Origin: Vibrio tarriae
GTDB taxonomy: Bacteria > Pseudomonadota > Gammaproteobacteria > Enterobacterales > Vibrionaceae
Direction: 5' to 3'
Assembly (NCBI RefSeq): GCF_002216685.1
Contig: NZ_CP022352.1
Span: forward strand, 248,001-312,000
Length of the DNA stretch: 64,000 bases
The notes beneath the pieces are model-generated. The model had not been told where the DNA came from, ran no database searches, and saw nothing but the letters and a program-made list of their open reading frames with translations. The translations under genes were made by a program, and so were the position numbers. Of this stretch, positions 28,332 to 36,853 are shown piece after piece; within the stretch, counting starts at the first letter, position 1, and every line of letters starts with the position of its first letter.

Positions 28332-29516
28332 TTACGCCGCAAGCTGTGCATGTGGGCCAAACACTTCGTAGTGAATTCGCGCCTTATCTACCCCAAGCTC
28401 TAGCAACTGCTTAACCACATACTGCATAAAACCGATCGGACCACACAAATAGAAATCTCCATCCTCAATCGGCAGAGTAAGCTCGGCTAACTGCATTTCA
28501 CCTTGTAAAACATCATCTGCACTTTCATCACGGTACCACACTTGCTGCATCCAGCCCCGTTGCGCAATGAGCTGCGCGGTTTCCTGAGCAAAAGTATGTT
28601 CCTTAGCAGAATTACACGCATAAAGATAAGTCACTCCAGGCTTATTTTGCTTGGCTAAGGTGTGCAGGATAGCCTGCATGGGCGTTGCGCCAACACCAGC
28701 AGAAATCAGTACCACAGGCCGCTCACGCTCAACATAGAAAAAATCTCCGGCGGGAGCATAGAGTTTAACGCTGTCCCCAACTTTGACGTTGTTGTGCAGA
28801 TAGTGAGAAACCAGCCCCAGATTATCACTGCCCACCCCTTCGCGCTTAACCGAAATGCGATACTCACGACCATTCGATGCATGCGACAAGGAGTATTGAC
28901 GAATTTCTCGATAATCACTTCCCTCTGGCGTCACTTCAATCCCAATGTATTGCCCCGGTTGATAATCCAGTAGCGCACCACCATCAGCGGGTACGAGCAC
29001 AAAACTGGTCACGTAAGCAGACTCTACCTGTTTCTCGCGTACAACAAAGGTTCGGCCATCACGCCATCCACCTAAAGCTTGTTTGCGCTCTAAATAGAGT
29101 GCGCCTTCGCGGTCGATAAAAACTTGAGCCAAAAAGAAATACGCGGCTGTCCAAGCCTCTTCAACCGGTTGGGTAAAGGCATCTGGGGCTAATTCACGTA
29201 AAGTCTCCAGCAGATGATGCCCGACAATCTGATAATGCTCTGGCTGGATATTAAAACTGGTGTGTTTATGGGCGATACGTTCAACGGCACTGGTTAATGC
29301 GGCTAAATTATCGATATGCTTGGCATAAGCCGCAATGGCTTCAAACAGCGCAACACTTTGACGTCCTGTTTTCTGGTGGGTCATATTAAAAATATGCTTC
29401 AGCTCTGGATTATGGCTGAACATACGTTGGTAAAAATGTTGCGTCAGCGCAGGACCTGCAGACTCTAGCAAAGGAATGGTGCTTTTAATGATATTGATGT
29501 GTTCTTGGGTGAGCAT
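28332..29516 (-). CDS. hmp: Flavohemoprotein, nitric oxide dioxygenase
   Basis: 394 residues, the family's usual size. Globin domain 1-138 with distal Tyr/Gln region (FYQRMF) and proximal His near residue 85 (AHKHTSFNIQPEHY). The FAD domain has RQYSLSHA, and the NAD domain has ISAGVGATPMQAIL and LCGPIGFM near the C-terminus. It converts NO and O2 to nitrate in the cytoplasm using NAD(P)H. It is divergent from norR, with a sigma-54 promoter and NorR-type sites in the shared 190-bp gap, so NO induction through NorR is strongly suggested. Confidence 0.96.
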   Translation of the reverse strand: MLTQEHINIIKSTIPLLESAGPALTQHFYQRMFSHNPELKHIFNMTHQKTGRQSVALFEAIAAYAKHIDNLAALTSAVERIAHKHTSFNIQPEHYQIVGHHLLETLRELAPDAFTQPVEEAWTAAYFFLAQVFIDREGALYLERKQALGGWRDGRTFVVREKQVESAYVTSFVLVPADGGALLDYQPGQYIGIEVTPEGSDYREIRQYSLSHASNGREYRISVKREGVGSDNLGLVSHYLHNNVKVGDSVKLYAPAGDFFYVERERPVVLISAGVGATPMQAILHTLAKQNKPGVTYLYACNSAKEHTFAQETAQLIAQRGWMQQVWYRDESADDVLQGEMQLAELTLPIEDGDFYLCGPIGFMQYVVKQLLELGVDKARIHYEVFGPHAQLAA

Positions 29517-29576
29517 AACTTCTCCTCGATAGGCAAAACGGTGGCTTGAGCCACTCTACACAAGCCTTCTTAATGA

Positions 29577-29591
29577 GCAGATTGCATGCCA
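29577..29591 (-). promoter_or_regulatory. Sigma-54 promoter of hmp
   Basis: On the minus strand TTGGCATGCAATCTGCTC fits the TGGCAC-N5-TTGC consensus: the -24 GG and -12 GC are separated by exactly 10 nt. It lies about 60 bp before the hmp ATG. Confidence 0.8.
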
Positions 29592-29635
29592 AAATATAAT
29601 TTATTGAAAAATAACAATAAGCCATTTTTCAACAG

Positions 29636-29669
29636 GTCAATTTAACTCTTCTCACCATGTCGATTTGAC
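29636..29669. promoter_or_regulatory. Two NorR-type binding sites
   Basis: GTCAATTTAAC (29636-29646) and GTCGATTTGAC (29659-29669) both fit GT-N7-AC, the core of NorR enhancer sites. They start about 45-80 bp upstream of the sigma-54 promoter, 23 bp apart. NorR normally uses three sites; I did not find a clear third. Confidence 0.65.
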
Positions 29670-29706
29670 ACTACACTATCAAAAAATCCGAACCTAAGAA
29701 GCCAAG

Positions 29707-31299
29707 ATGCAAGAATTCTCCTTGAGTACTTTGTTAGAAATGACCGTCGGGCTCGCCAGCGGAGCCAACAACGAAGAGCGTTTTCATCGCCTATTGGATG
29801 CAGTACGTAAAGCGGTGATCTGTGACTGCGTCGTTCTAATGTCTCTGCACAACGACACCTTAACTCCTCTGGCGATGCAGGGATTAACTCGCGACACCCT
29901 AGGCCGCCGTTTCGTAGTCAGTGAACATCCTAGATTGGCTCGAATTTGCAGCGCGGATTTACCCGTCCGTTTTGCGGCGGATTGCCCACTCCCCGACCCT
30001 TTTGATGGACTGCTACTCGACAGCGAAGACGATCTGCCTATGCACTCATGTATGGGCTTACCCCTCCATTTTGGTGAGCAGTTACTGGGTATATTGACGC
30101 TCGATAGCTTAAAGCCCGATGCGTTTGATCATCTCTCACCTCGCAGTTTAGAAATGCTTGCGGCCATTGCAGCAGCAACGTTGAAAATGGCGCTCACCTT
30201 TTCTGAGCTGGAAAACCAAGCCAAACAGACACAATTACGGCTGGAAGAGCTCAACCAAGAAGCATGGAGCCGTGACAGTGTCGAAATTATTGGTAATAGC
30301 GGCCCCATGCTCGCCATGAAAGCGGATATTGATGTGGTTGCGCCCTCGCAATTCAATATTCTGATCCACGGTGAAACCGGTGTAGGTAAGGAGCTGGTTG
30401 CTCGCACCATACACCAGCGCTCAAATCGCAAACGGCAGCCTCTGGTGTATGTCAACTGCGCCGCTATCCCTGAAAACCTGTTGGAAAGCGAACTGTTTGG
30501 CCATGTTAAAGGGGCGTTTACCGGAGCTGACCGCGCGCGAATGGGTAAGTTTGCTCTGGCGGATGGCGGCACACTGTTTCTCGATGAGATAGGTGAATTA
30601 CCCCTCAGTGCGCAAAGCAAAATTCTGCGCGCACTGCAAAACCATGAAATTCAACCTGTTGGCCAAGATCGAGTACAAACCGTCGATGTGCGGATTCTAG
30701 CAGCCACCAACCGTGATTTGAAAAAAGAGGTCGAAGCTGGCCGTTTTCGAGCCGATCTCTATCACAGATTGAGCGTGTATCCGATCTACGTGCCGCCACT
30801 GCGTGAACGCAAAGGCGATCTCTCTTTACTCGCGGGATACTTCGTGGAACAAGCGCGACGTAAACTCGGCATCACTCAACTAAAGCTGCATAGCGATGTG
30901 TTAAGTCAGCTTATCCAATACCCTTGGCCGGGGAATGTGCGAGAGCTAGAGCATGTGATTAACCGCGCGGCACTCAAAGCCAAAGCACGCCAGCGGGGGC
31001 GCCCAGTCACGACATTAAAAGTTGAAGACTTAGGGGAATTACAAGGGCCAAGAGCAGCGATGGTTGAACCGACAGCGCAAGATGAACCTATGCTGGGTGA
31101 ATGGATTGGTGAGTTGGGTTTACGTGACGCGACGGATGAATTTCAACGCCACTTGATCAGCGAAACCCTCACCCAAGCTGACTTTAATTGGGCAGAGGCG
31201 GCACGCCGCCTCCAGACCGACAGAGCCAACCTGACACGGCTGGCCAAACGACTCGGCATTACTGTATCCCGCAGCCACTCAATAGAAAGGTCTCGTTAA
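29707..31299 (+). CDS. norR: NO-responsive sigma-54-dependent activator NorR
   Basis: 530 residues. An N-terminal GAF domain (about 15-170) would carry the non-haem iron NO sensor. The AAA+ domain (about 195-430) has Walker A GETGVGKE, the sigma-54 contact loop GAFTGAD, Walker B GGTLFLDEIGEL and the arginine-finger region RADLYHRL. The C-terminal Fis-type HTH is about 490-520 (NWAEAARRLQTDRANLTRLAKRLG). Being divergent from hmp, it makes hmp the likely target. It overlaps the convergent mscS-like gene by 4 bp. Confidence 0.95.
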   Translation: MQEFSLSTLLEMTVGLASGANNEERFHRLLDAVRKAVICDCVVLMSLHNDTLTPLAMQGLTRDTLGRRFVVSEHPRLARICSADLPVRFAADCPLPDPFDGLLLDSEDDLPMHSCMGLPLHFGEQLLGILTLDSLKPDAFDHLSPRSLEMLAAIAAATLKMALTFSELENQAKQTQLRLEELNQEAWSRDSVEIIGNSGPMLAMKADIDVVAPSQFNILIHGETGVGKELVARTIHQRSNRKRQPLVYVNCAAIPENLLESELFGHVKGAFTGADRARMGKFALADGGTLFLDEIGELPLSAQSKILRALQNHEIQPVGQDRVQTVDVRILAATNRDLKKEVEAGRFRADLYHRLSVYPIYVPPLRERKGDLSLLAGYFVEQARRKLGITQLKLHSDVLSQLIQYPWPGNVRELEHVINRAALKAKARQRGRPVTTLKVEDLGELQGPRAAMVEPTAQDEPMLGEWIGELGLRDATDEFQRHLISETLTQADFNWAEAARRLQTDRANLTRLAKRLGITVSRSHSIERSR

Positions 31300-32171
31300 T
31301 TGGCGCTAGGCACAGGAACTATCGGCGTGGGAGTTGAGCGTGGAAATGCCCGCTCATACTCCTGCATAAAATCACGCCGGATCAGTTGTTCAAGTTGGTT
31401 CGCGCGTTCGGTCGGGCAGAAAATCATCACATGCACCACTTGCTCTCCCGTTGATGAACTGCTGATTTCAATGTGCGGCTCAGCACTGGGCAAATCCACT
31501 CCAGCATGGCGCTCAATCACCGTATTGTAGCGGCGTGCCACTTCCATAAAGTGGGCAAAATGCCCTTCAATCCTTTCGTGCAGTATCGGCACCAGTGGGA
31601 AAAGATTCACAAATTCTGGCACCACAATCTTGAAGTTATGGAACACATAGCGCTTCATAAAATTGAGGTTTTTCACCGGATAAGAGAAAAACATACTGTT
31701 CGGTAACGTCGCGGTTTTTCCGGTGTAGTTATACTGGCCGTGGTGTAAATCGATCTCTTGGATCACGGTCGCCATGAGGTTGTGCTCAATCACCTCGCCA
31801 CACACACTCCCTACTTCAATCCAGTCCCCGATCCGAAATGAACGAGAACTCGCGCGCTGAATCGATCCGGTGAAACACAAAATGATCTCTTTTGAGGCCA
31901 CCACAATCGCTACTGCAATCGCCGTCACCGAGAGTGCAAATTCGCTAATTTCCGATTGCCAAAGCATGAACAGGGCAAGCAAAGTGACCGTAAATACGCC
32001 GTTTTTGGTACGTGACATCCATTTGCGTTGCTTTTCGGTGATGAGCGCCGCATCACCACGAATATGTTCTAAAACAAGGCGGCGCACTGAAATCACGCCC
32101 AATAAAATCAACGCTGTCAGCAGCAACTTATGGGTGAGCAAAAAATCGACCGCTATGCTCAGATGTTCCAT
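31296..32171 (-). CDS. MscS-family mechanosensitive ion channel
   Basis: 291 residues. N-terminal TM helices lie at about 8-25 and 55-75. The pore-lining TM3 (ALSVTAIAVAIVVASKEIILCFTGSI) is followed by the beta domain (FRIGDWIEVGSVCGEVIEHNLMATVIQEID, then TLPNSMFFSYPVKNLN) and an alpha/beta C-terminal domain. It should open under membrane tension for osmotic relief. It is monocistronic, with a terminator and pepT further downstream. Confidence 0.9.
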   Translation of the reverse strand: MEHLSIAVDFLLTHKLLLTALILLGVISVRRLVLEHIRGDAALITEKQRKWMSRTKNGVFTVTLLALFMLWQSEISEFALSVTAIAVAIVVASKEIILCFTGSIQRASSRSFRIGDWIEVGSVCGEVIEHNLMATVIQEIDLHHGQYNYTGKTATLPNSMFFSYPVKNLNFMKRYVFHNFKIVVPEFVNLFPLVPILHERIEGHFAHFMEVARRYNTVIERHAGVDLPSAEPHIEISSSSTGEQVVHVMIFCPTERANQLEQLIRRDFMQEYERAFPRSTPTPIVPVPSAN

Positions 32172-32302
32172 CTCTTTCTCCTACTACGGCTTAACCCGCC
32201 TCTTTATCTCGTGGTGTTGCGTGTCGCGCAATTTCAACATTGAATCCCCTTGCCTGACAAGCGCTATCCCCAAACTCTTGGCTGCTCGGCAAATTTCATC
32301 AT

Positions 32303-32328
32303 AAAAAAAGCCGCTTAAGCGGCTTTTC
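32303..32328 (-). terminator. Terminator downstream of pepT
   Basis: AAAAGCCGCTT / AAGCGGCTTTT, an 11-bp inverted repeat with U-rich ends in both directions, 14 bp past the pepT stop. Confidence 0.8.
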
Positions 32329-32341
32329 AAAGGAAAAACGT

Positions 32342-33574
32342 TTATTGCCGATAATGCAGTGCCGTTTTCTCTACAAGTTTCACAATCACTTGTACCGCAG
32401 CTTCCATCCCTTCAATGGTGATGAACTCATGAATGCCGTGGAAATTATAGCCACCAGTGAAAATGTTTGGACAAGGCAATCCCATAAATGACAACCGCGC
32501 CCCATCCGTCCCACCACGGATAGGTTTAATGTTCGGCTCAACATCGCAAGCCACCATCGCCTGTTTGGCCAACTCAATAATATGTGGATGCGGCTCAACC
32601 TTCTCCTTCATATTGGAGTAGCTCTGCTCGAAACTCACCTCGACACGACCTTTTTTAAGCTGCTGATTGAGCTCGGCTACTTTAGCTTGCATTAACGCTT
32701 GGCGAGCTTGTAAACCGCTCGCCTCAAAGTCACGCAAAATGTATTTGAGCTCTGATTTCGCAACACTCATGGTCGCGCCAGAAAGATGGTAGAAACCTTG
32801 GTAGCCTTCGGTATACTGAGGCGTTTCGTTTTCTGGCATCATCAGAATAAATTGCGCTGCAATGTGCATAGCATTGACCATTTTGTCTTTGGCTGTCCCC
32901 GGATGCACATTCACTCCATGACAAACAACGGTCGCAGTGGCGGCGTTGAAGTTCTCATACTCCAGCTCTCCAATCGGGCCGCCATCGATGGTATATGCCC
33001 ACTGCGCCGCAAATTTCGCCACATCAAAATGATTGGCACCGCGGCCAATCTCTTCATCTGGCGTGAATGCAATCGAGATATCGCCATGGGGAATCGAAGG
33101 ATCAGCAAGCAAGATTTCCATCGCGGTGATGATTTCTGCAATCCCCGCTTTGTTATCTGCACCCAATAAGGTTGTGCCATCGGTCGTGATGAGGTTATGG
33201 CCATGCAGCAGATGCAAGTCAGGGTATTGAATGGGCGACAACACTTCGTCCCCTTTACCAAGGGCAATATCACCACCTTGATAATCTTCAACGATTTGCG
33301 GTTTAACATGCTTACCGCAAGCATCTGGAGAGGTGTCCATGTGGGCAATAAAGCCAATCGCGGGCACTGGGTAGTTCACATTCGATGGGAGTTTGGCCAT
33401 CACATAGCCATGATCATCCAGCGAAACATCACTTAAGCCTAATTCAAGTAGCTCTTCATACAGCGCTTGGGCAAAGACTTTCTGACCCGTAGAGCTTGGG
33501 CAGTGATGGTTTTTCGGTTTCGATTGAGTATCAAAAGTGACATAGCGCATAAAGCGCCCAACAAGATTTTTCAT
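32342..33574 (-). CDS. pepT: Peptidase T (tripeptide aminopeptidase)
   Basis: 410 residues from the ATG at 33574. This start aligns [18 protein letters not shown] with known PepT N-termini; an upstream TTG adds seven residues and is rejected. M20 metallopeptidase motifs: AHMDTSPD (zinc His), GADNKAG (bridging Asp), TPDEEIGRG (catalytic and zinc Glu), dimerisation insert in the middle, [15 protein letters not shown] and the final His in NFHGIHEF. It is a cytoplasmic di-zinc enzyme that removes the N-terminal residue of tripeptides. Confidence 0.95.
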   Translation of the reverse strand: MKNLVGRFMRYVTFDTQSKPKNHHCPSSTGQKVFAQALYEELLELGLSDVSLDDHGYVMAKLPSNVNYPVPAIGFIAHMDTSPDACGKHVKPQIVEDYQGGDIALGKGDEVLSPIQYPDLHLLHGHNLITTDGTTLLGADNKAGIAEIITAMEILLADPSIPHGDISIAFTPDEEIGRGANHFDVAKFAAQWAYTIDGGPIGELEYENFNAATATVVCHGVNVHPGTAKDKMVNAMHIAAQFILMMPENETPQYTEGYQGFYHLSGATMSVAKSELKYILRDFEASGLQARQALMQAKVAELNQQLKKGRVEVSFEQSYSNMKEKVEPHPHIIELAKQAMVACDVEPNIKPIRGGTDGARLSFMGLPCPNIFTGGYNFHGIHEFITIEGMEAAVQVIVKLVEKTALHYRQ

Positions 33575-33757
33575 AAACAAGCACTCATCATTCAAATACG
33601 CAGCGTTGATTTAACCTCGCTGAAAGGGAGCATAAGCAGTGAATTGCACCCCATACTACGTATTCTCAGCGCCGATGAGTTGTTACAAATCAGTTTTTCA
33701 CCGATTAATCAAAATCAGCGATACCCAAACGGCTTAACAACCAAACGGCTTAGCAAA

Positions 33758-33785
33758 TAAAAAAGCCTATCCGATGGGATAGGCT
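33758..33785 (-). terminator. Terminator of nupC
   Basis: AGCCTATCC / GGATAGGCT 9-bp stem with GATG loop, followed on the minus strand by TTTTTATTTG. It lies 24 bp past the nupC stop. Confidence 0.85.
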
Positions 33786-33808
33786 CAATAGGTTGCTTGT
33801 TGAAGCGA

Positions 33809-35017
33809 TTATAGCGAGATGAAAATCCCCGCTAAGCAAGCGCTCATTAGGTTGGCTAAAGTGCCAGCAATGACCGCTTTAATGCCTAGGTTCGCCACTT
33901 CCGAGCGGCGCTCAGGGGCTATCACGCCAATGGAGCCTAATTGGATCGCGATAGAGCCAATGTTGGCAAAACCACACAATGCAAACGTGATGATGACTTG
34001 GCTATGCTCAGAAAGCAGCGCTTTATGCTCAACAAAGTCAATGAAAGCCACAAATTCGTTCATCACCACTTTCTGACCGATGTAGGAACCTGCCGCCAGC
34101 ACTTCGTGACTTGGAATGCCAATCACCCATGCCAGTGGAGCAAACAGATAACCGAACATGGCTTGTAAGGTAATGCCGCTAAACCCAACCAGATCGCCCA
34201 GATTTTCAAGGCCAGTGTTGACCATAGCGATCACGCTGACGAACGCAATCAACATAGTCCCCACTGCAACGGCGACTTTCATACCATTCATCGCACCGCT
34301 AGCGAGAGCATCAATCAAGTTGCTGTCTTGCGCTTTATCTAACTCGACTTGGCTTTGATCGATTGGCACACCACGCTCAGGAACGATGATTTTCGCCATC
34401 ATTAAACTGCCCGGCGCCGCCATGAAGCTCGCTGCAATCAGGTATTTCAGCTCAACCCCTAAACCTGCGTAACCACCCAGCACAGAGCCAGCTACCGATG
34501 CCATACCGCCTGCCATGACCGCAAACAGTTCAGAGCGTGTCATATTGGCAAGGAATGGGCGCACCAAAAGTGGCGATTCGCCTTGTGATAGGAAAATATT
34601 GCCTGTCGCGACCAGTGATTCCGCCTTACTGGTGCCTAAGAAGCGTTGGATGCCACCGCCGATCAGGGCGATCACTTTTTGCATCACACCAAGGTAATAA
34701 AGGGCAGAAATCAGCGCACTGAAGAAGATGATGATAGGTAATACACGAACAGCAAAAATAAAGCCCGTATCGGCAAGATCACCAAACAGAAAGCGAATGC
34801 CGACATCGGCAAAACCGAGCAAACCAGAAACCCCATTACTCAAGCTGCTTAGCGCGGTTTGCCCCAATGGGAAATAAAGCACAAGAGCCGCAAAACCAAT
34901 TTGCAACAACAAGGCTCGGGAAATGGTTTTCCAATTAATCGCACTGCGACTTTCAGAGAGCAGATACGCGCATAAGATCAGTACCGTAACACCGATGATT
35001 CCAAACAAAATCGCCAT
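33809..35017 (-). CDS. nupC: Concentrative nucleoside transporter NupC
   Basis: 402 residues, CNT family. Hydrophobic throughout, with the Nucleos_tra2_N domain (SNGVSGLLGFADVGIRFLFG), the gate domain and the C-terminal transport core containing GQGESPLLVRP-type (LSQGESPLLVRPFLANMTRSELFAVMAGGMASVAGSV) and EFVAF signatures. It imports nucleosides with H+ or Na+. The upstream region contains a PurR/CytR-like operator, fitting control by nucleoside or purine status. Confidence 0.93.
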   Translation of the reverse strand: MAILFGIIGVTVLILCAYLLSESRSAINWKTISRALLLQIGFAALVLYFPLGQTALSSLSNGVSGLLGFADVGIRFLFGDLADTGFIFAVRVLPIIIFFSALISALYYLGVMQKVIALIGGGIQRFLGTSKAESLVATGNIFLSQGESPLLVRPFLANMTRSELFAVMAGGMASVAGSVLGGYAGLGVELKYLIAASFMAAPGSLMMAKIIVPERGVPIDQSQVELDKAQDSNLIDALASGAMNGMKVAVAVGTMLIAFVSVIAMVNTGLENLGDLVGFSGITLQAMFGYLFAPLAWVIGIPSHEVLAAGSYIGQKVVMNEFVAFIDFVEHKALLSEHSQVIITFALCGFANIGSIAIQLGSIGVIAPERRSEVANLGIKAVIAGTLANLMSACLAGIFISL

Positions 35018-35250
35018 AATTTACCTAGAAAAATGTGAGTAAAAACAGGGAAACCCATGGCTTGATCAGTGTGTAGGCAGAGGCAACCTCAAAAGGAGGG
35101 AATAAAGTTTTATTGCTCACAGGCCATCAACATCAACAGACACAAGCTTGGGAAATAGCTGGTCCTGTCCTTGGGGTCATTCACATTTCCTTGTGACGGC
35201 TTGTACTGGCAGAGCAACCGGCTCTTAGCCGGGCGCAAAGTATAACGATA
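35018..35250 (-). promoter_or_regulatory. Long, GC-structured leader region of nupC
   Basis: About 230 bp between the nupC start and the operator region. Read on the minus strand it has a CCGGCT-AAG-AGCCGG hairpin near 35220-35235 and several purine-rich blocks. A TCCCTCC-like segment and AGGAGG (35093-35099 on the plus strand) were also seen. It may be a structured 5' UTR, but I could not match a known riboswitch class. Confidence 0.35.
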
Positions 35251-35277
35251 AAAAAATGAGTTTCATCACATTTTTTC

Positions 35278-35291
35278 GCGCAAACGTTTAT
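35278..35291. promoter_or_regulatory. PurR/CytR (LacI-family) operator-like site
   Basis: GCGCAAACGTTTAT fits the ACGCAAACGTTTNC consensus used by PurR, with which CytR half-sites overlap. A TGTGATGAAACTCA half-palindrome resembling a CRP site lies 10 bp away on the nupC side. CytR-CRP control is known for nucleoside genes. Confidence 0.5.
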
Positions 35292-35517
35292 TTCGGGTAT
35301 TTTTTATCTCATCGCTCACTAGGCGTGCAGCGCTTTACAAAAATGGCTCTTTATCATGACAGTTCAAGAACTTGTTACTTATTGAATGGAACACATATCA
35401 CAAAGTTGCATTCTTTTATCGATTGGTCGAAAAACAAGCTGGCATAAAAGTGCGAAGCAGCCTAGCTTTAATGCAATTTGATTATTCTGAATAACCATTA
35501 CTAACAACGTCAGTGTC

Positions 35518-35557
35518 AACGCCTCACGTGTTTCAAAGAAGCCGTGAGGCGTTTTTT
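35518..35557 (+). terminator. Strong orphan terminator on the plus strand
   Basis: AACGCCTCACG / CGTGAGGCGTT, an 11-bp perfect stem with a 14-nt loop, followed by TTTTT. No plus-strand protein gene precedes it; nupC runs the other way. It would end an unannotated transcript starting in 35300-35500. A 63-codon frame at 35256-35447 shows no protein-like features. Confidence 0.75.
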
Positions 35558-35572
35558 CAGCGCTATCCCCAT

Positions 35573-35600
35573 GACTCGGAGTTGCAAGTCACTCACACGT
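35573..35600 (+). repeat. Partial ERIC left end
   Basis: CTATCCCCATGACTCGGAGTTGCAAGT matches the first ~30 bp of ERIC copies in this window (TATACCCAAACGACTTGGAGTTGCAGGT). The rest of the element is missing. Confidence 0.55.
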
Positions 35601-35663
35601 CACTCGCTGTACATTTAATCAGAAAGCCTATACTTTTCATCAGCACTGATTAAGGAGGAAACG

Positions 35664-36318
35664 ATGCACAAGCTAACGATAGATCTTGTCTCAGACATCG
35701 TCTGCCCTTGGTGCGTGATTGGCTATTTAAGATTGCGCCATGCCCTCGCTCGGCTGCCAGAGGTCGATGTCACACTCAGGTGGCATCCTTATGAACTGAA
35801 CCCACGGTTAGCCATGGGCGGAGAGAACCTGCGCGAGCACCTGAATAAAAAATATGGCACCAGCCTTGAGGCGAGCCAGCAAGCACGTAAAACGCTGACT
35901 GAGCTTGGAAACGACGTGGGATTTGCGTTTCACTTTTTTTGATGAAATGCGCATCTACAACACGCGCAAAGCCCACCAGTTACTGCTATGGGCTCATCAG
36001 CAAGACAAGCAGTTGCCTCTCACCTTAGCCCTCTGGTCAGCCTACTTTCAGCAAGGCAAAGCGATAGATGAGGATGAGGTACTGCTGGAAATCGCGCAGA
36101 CGGTGGGTTTAGACCGTAGCGCCTGCCAACAGATCCTCGCCGATGAATCATGGGCGAACGCAGTAGCCAATACTGAGCAACAGTGGCTACAAGCAGGCAT
36201 TCATGCCGTGCCGACCTTGATCATTGAGCAGAAATATTTAATCTCAGGCGCACAAACCAGCGAGATTTTGCTGGATGTGTTGCAGCGCCTGACCATAAAA
36301 ACGGATCGCGAGCACTAA
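35664..36318 (+). pseudogene. FrnE/DsbA-like oxidoreductase gene with a frameshift
   Basis: The first frame (35664-35942) encodes MHKLTIDLVSDIVCPWCVIG with the thioredoxin-fold CPWC motif at residues 15-18. It stops at a TGA right after seven T residues (35934-35940). The second frame resumes from the same place (FDEMRIYNTRKAHQLLLWAH) to 36318 and ends with the cis-Pro segment IHAVPTLII. One T too many explains the break: with six T the frame is continuous at ~218 residues, the normal FrnE size. The cause could be a real mutation, a phase-variable tract or a base-calling error. AGGAGG-type ribosome site at 35654. Confidence 0.85.
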
Positions 36319-36397
36319 GCGCCTCTCACTTTCACTTCAACGGCTTGAGCGGAACCCTCACCTTGAGAAGCATGGTGCAGAACACAAATATTATGAA

Positions 36398-36524
36398 TAT
36401 ACCCCTCCTACTTGAAGCTGCAGCGGTGTTGGCTACGTTCGTTCATCCCAATACATAGTCTATCTATGCTCATGGGGACTTACTCACTTGCCGCCTACCT
36501 GCAACTCCAAGTGGTTTGGGTATA
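36398..36524 (-). repeat. ERIC element (127 bp), inverted
   Basis: Begins TATACCCCTCCTACTTGAAG and ends CCAAGTGGTTTGGGTATA, the reverse orientation of the 13390 and 38924 copies. It lies between the frameshifted FrnE gene and a small minus-strand gene. Confidence 0.92.
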
Positions 36525-36535
36525 GGACAAGCCGA

Positions 36536-36564
36536 TAAACATCGAGCCGCAAAGCGGCTCGATG
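36536..36564 (-). terminator. Terminator of the small acidic protein gene
   Basis: CATCGAGCCGC / GCGGCTCGATG, an 11-bp perfect stem with AAA loop, followed on the minus strand by a short TTTATC. Confidence 0.65.
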
Positions 36565-36593
36565 ATGACATCTGGACTAACTCGGTACCCACC

Positions 36594-36794
36594 TTAGTGA
36601 ATAGGCGTTTCCGTTTTCGCGTAATACTGACCAAAATAGGCTTCAAGCACTTCTGGGGTCAATTTGCCTTCGGCTTCCAACTGTTTGAGTTTTTCTGCAA
36701 TCGCTTTTTGCTCATCCAGACTGGGCAGTTGCGTTTCTGGCTCTTCTGCAACTTGCTGAGACATCAACTCCAGCTCTTTTTCGAAATCGTTCAT
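36594..36794 (-). CDS. Small acidic soluble protein of unknown function
   Basis: 66 residues from the ATG at 36794 (a GTG one codon earlier is also possible). Highly charged and Glu/Gln-rich, mostly helical (DFEKELELMSQQVAEEPET, then EQKAIAEKLKQLEAEGKLTP). No signal or TM segment. It starts 59 bp past the chemoreceptor stop and may be cotranscribed with it. No family recognised; codon usage and conserved-looking ends make it a likely real gene. Confidence 0.7.
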   Translation of the reverse strand: MNDFEKELELMSQQVAEEPETQLPSLDEQKAIAEKLKQLEAEGKLTPEVLEAYFGQYYAKTETPIH

Positions 36795-36853
36795 CACTCT
36801 GTACCTACTTGGTTTTTACTGGCCGGAAGTGTAACGAACTCCCGGCAAGGTTT

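Noticed and set aside
35256..35447. 63-codon plus-strand frame upstream of the orphan terminator
   Set aside because: No ribosome site and non-protein-like composition. It also overlaps the PurR/CytR-like operator. An RNA is a better guess.
35905..36318. Second FrnE frame as an independent gene
   Set aside because: It lacks a start of its own and the CPWC half. It continues the first frame once one T is removed.
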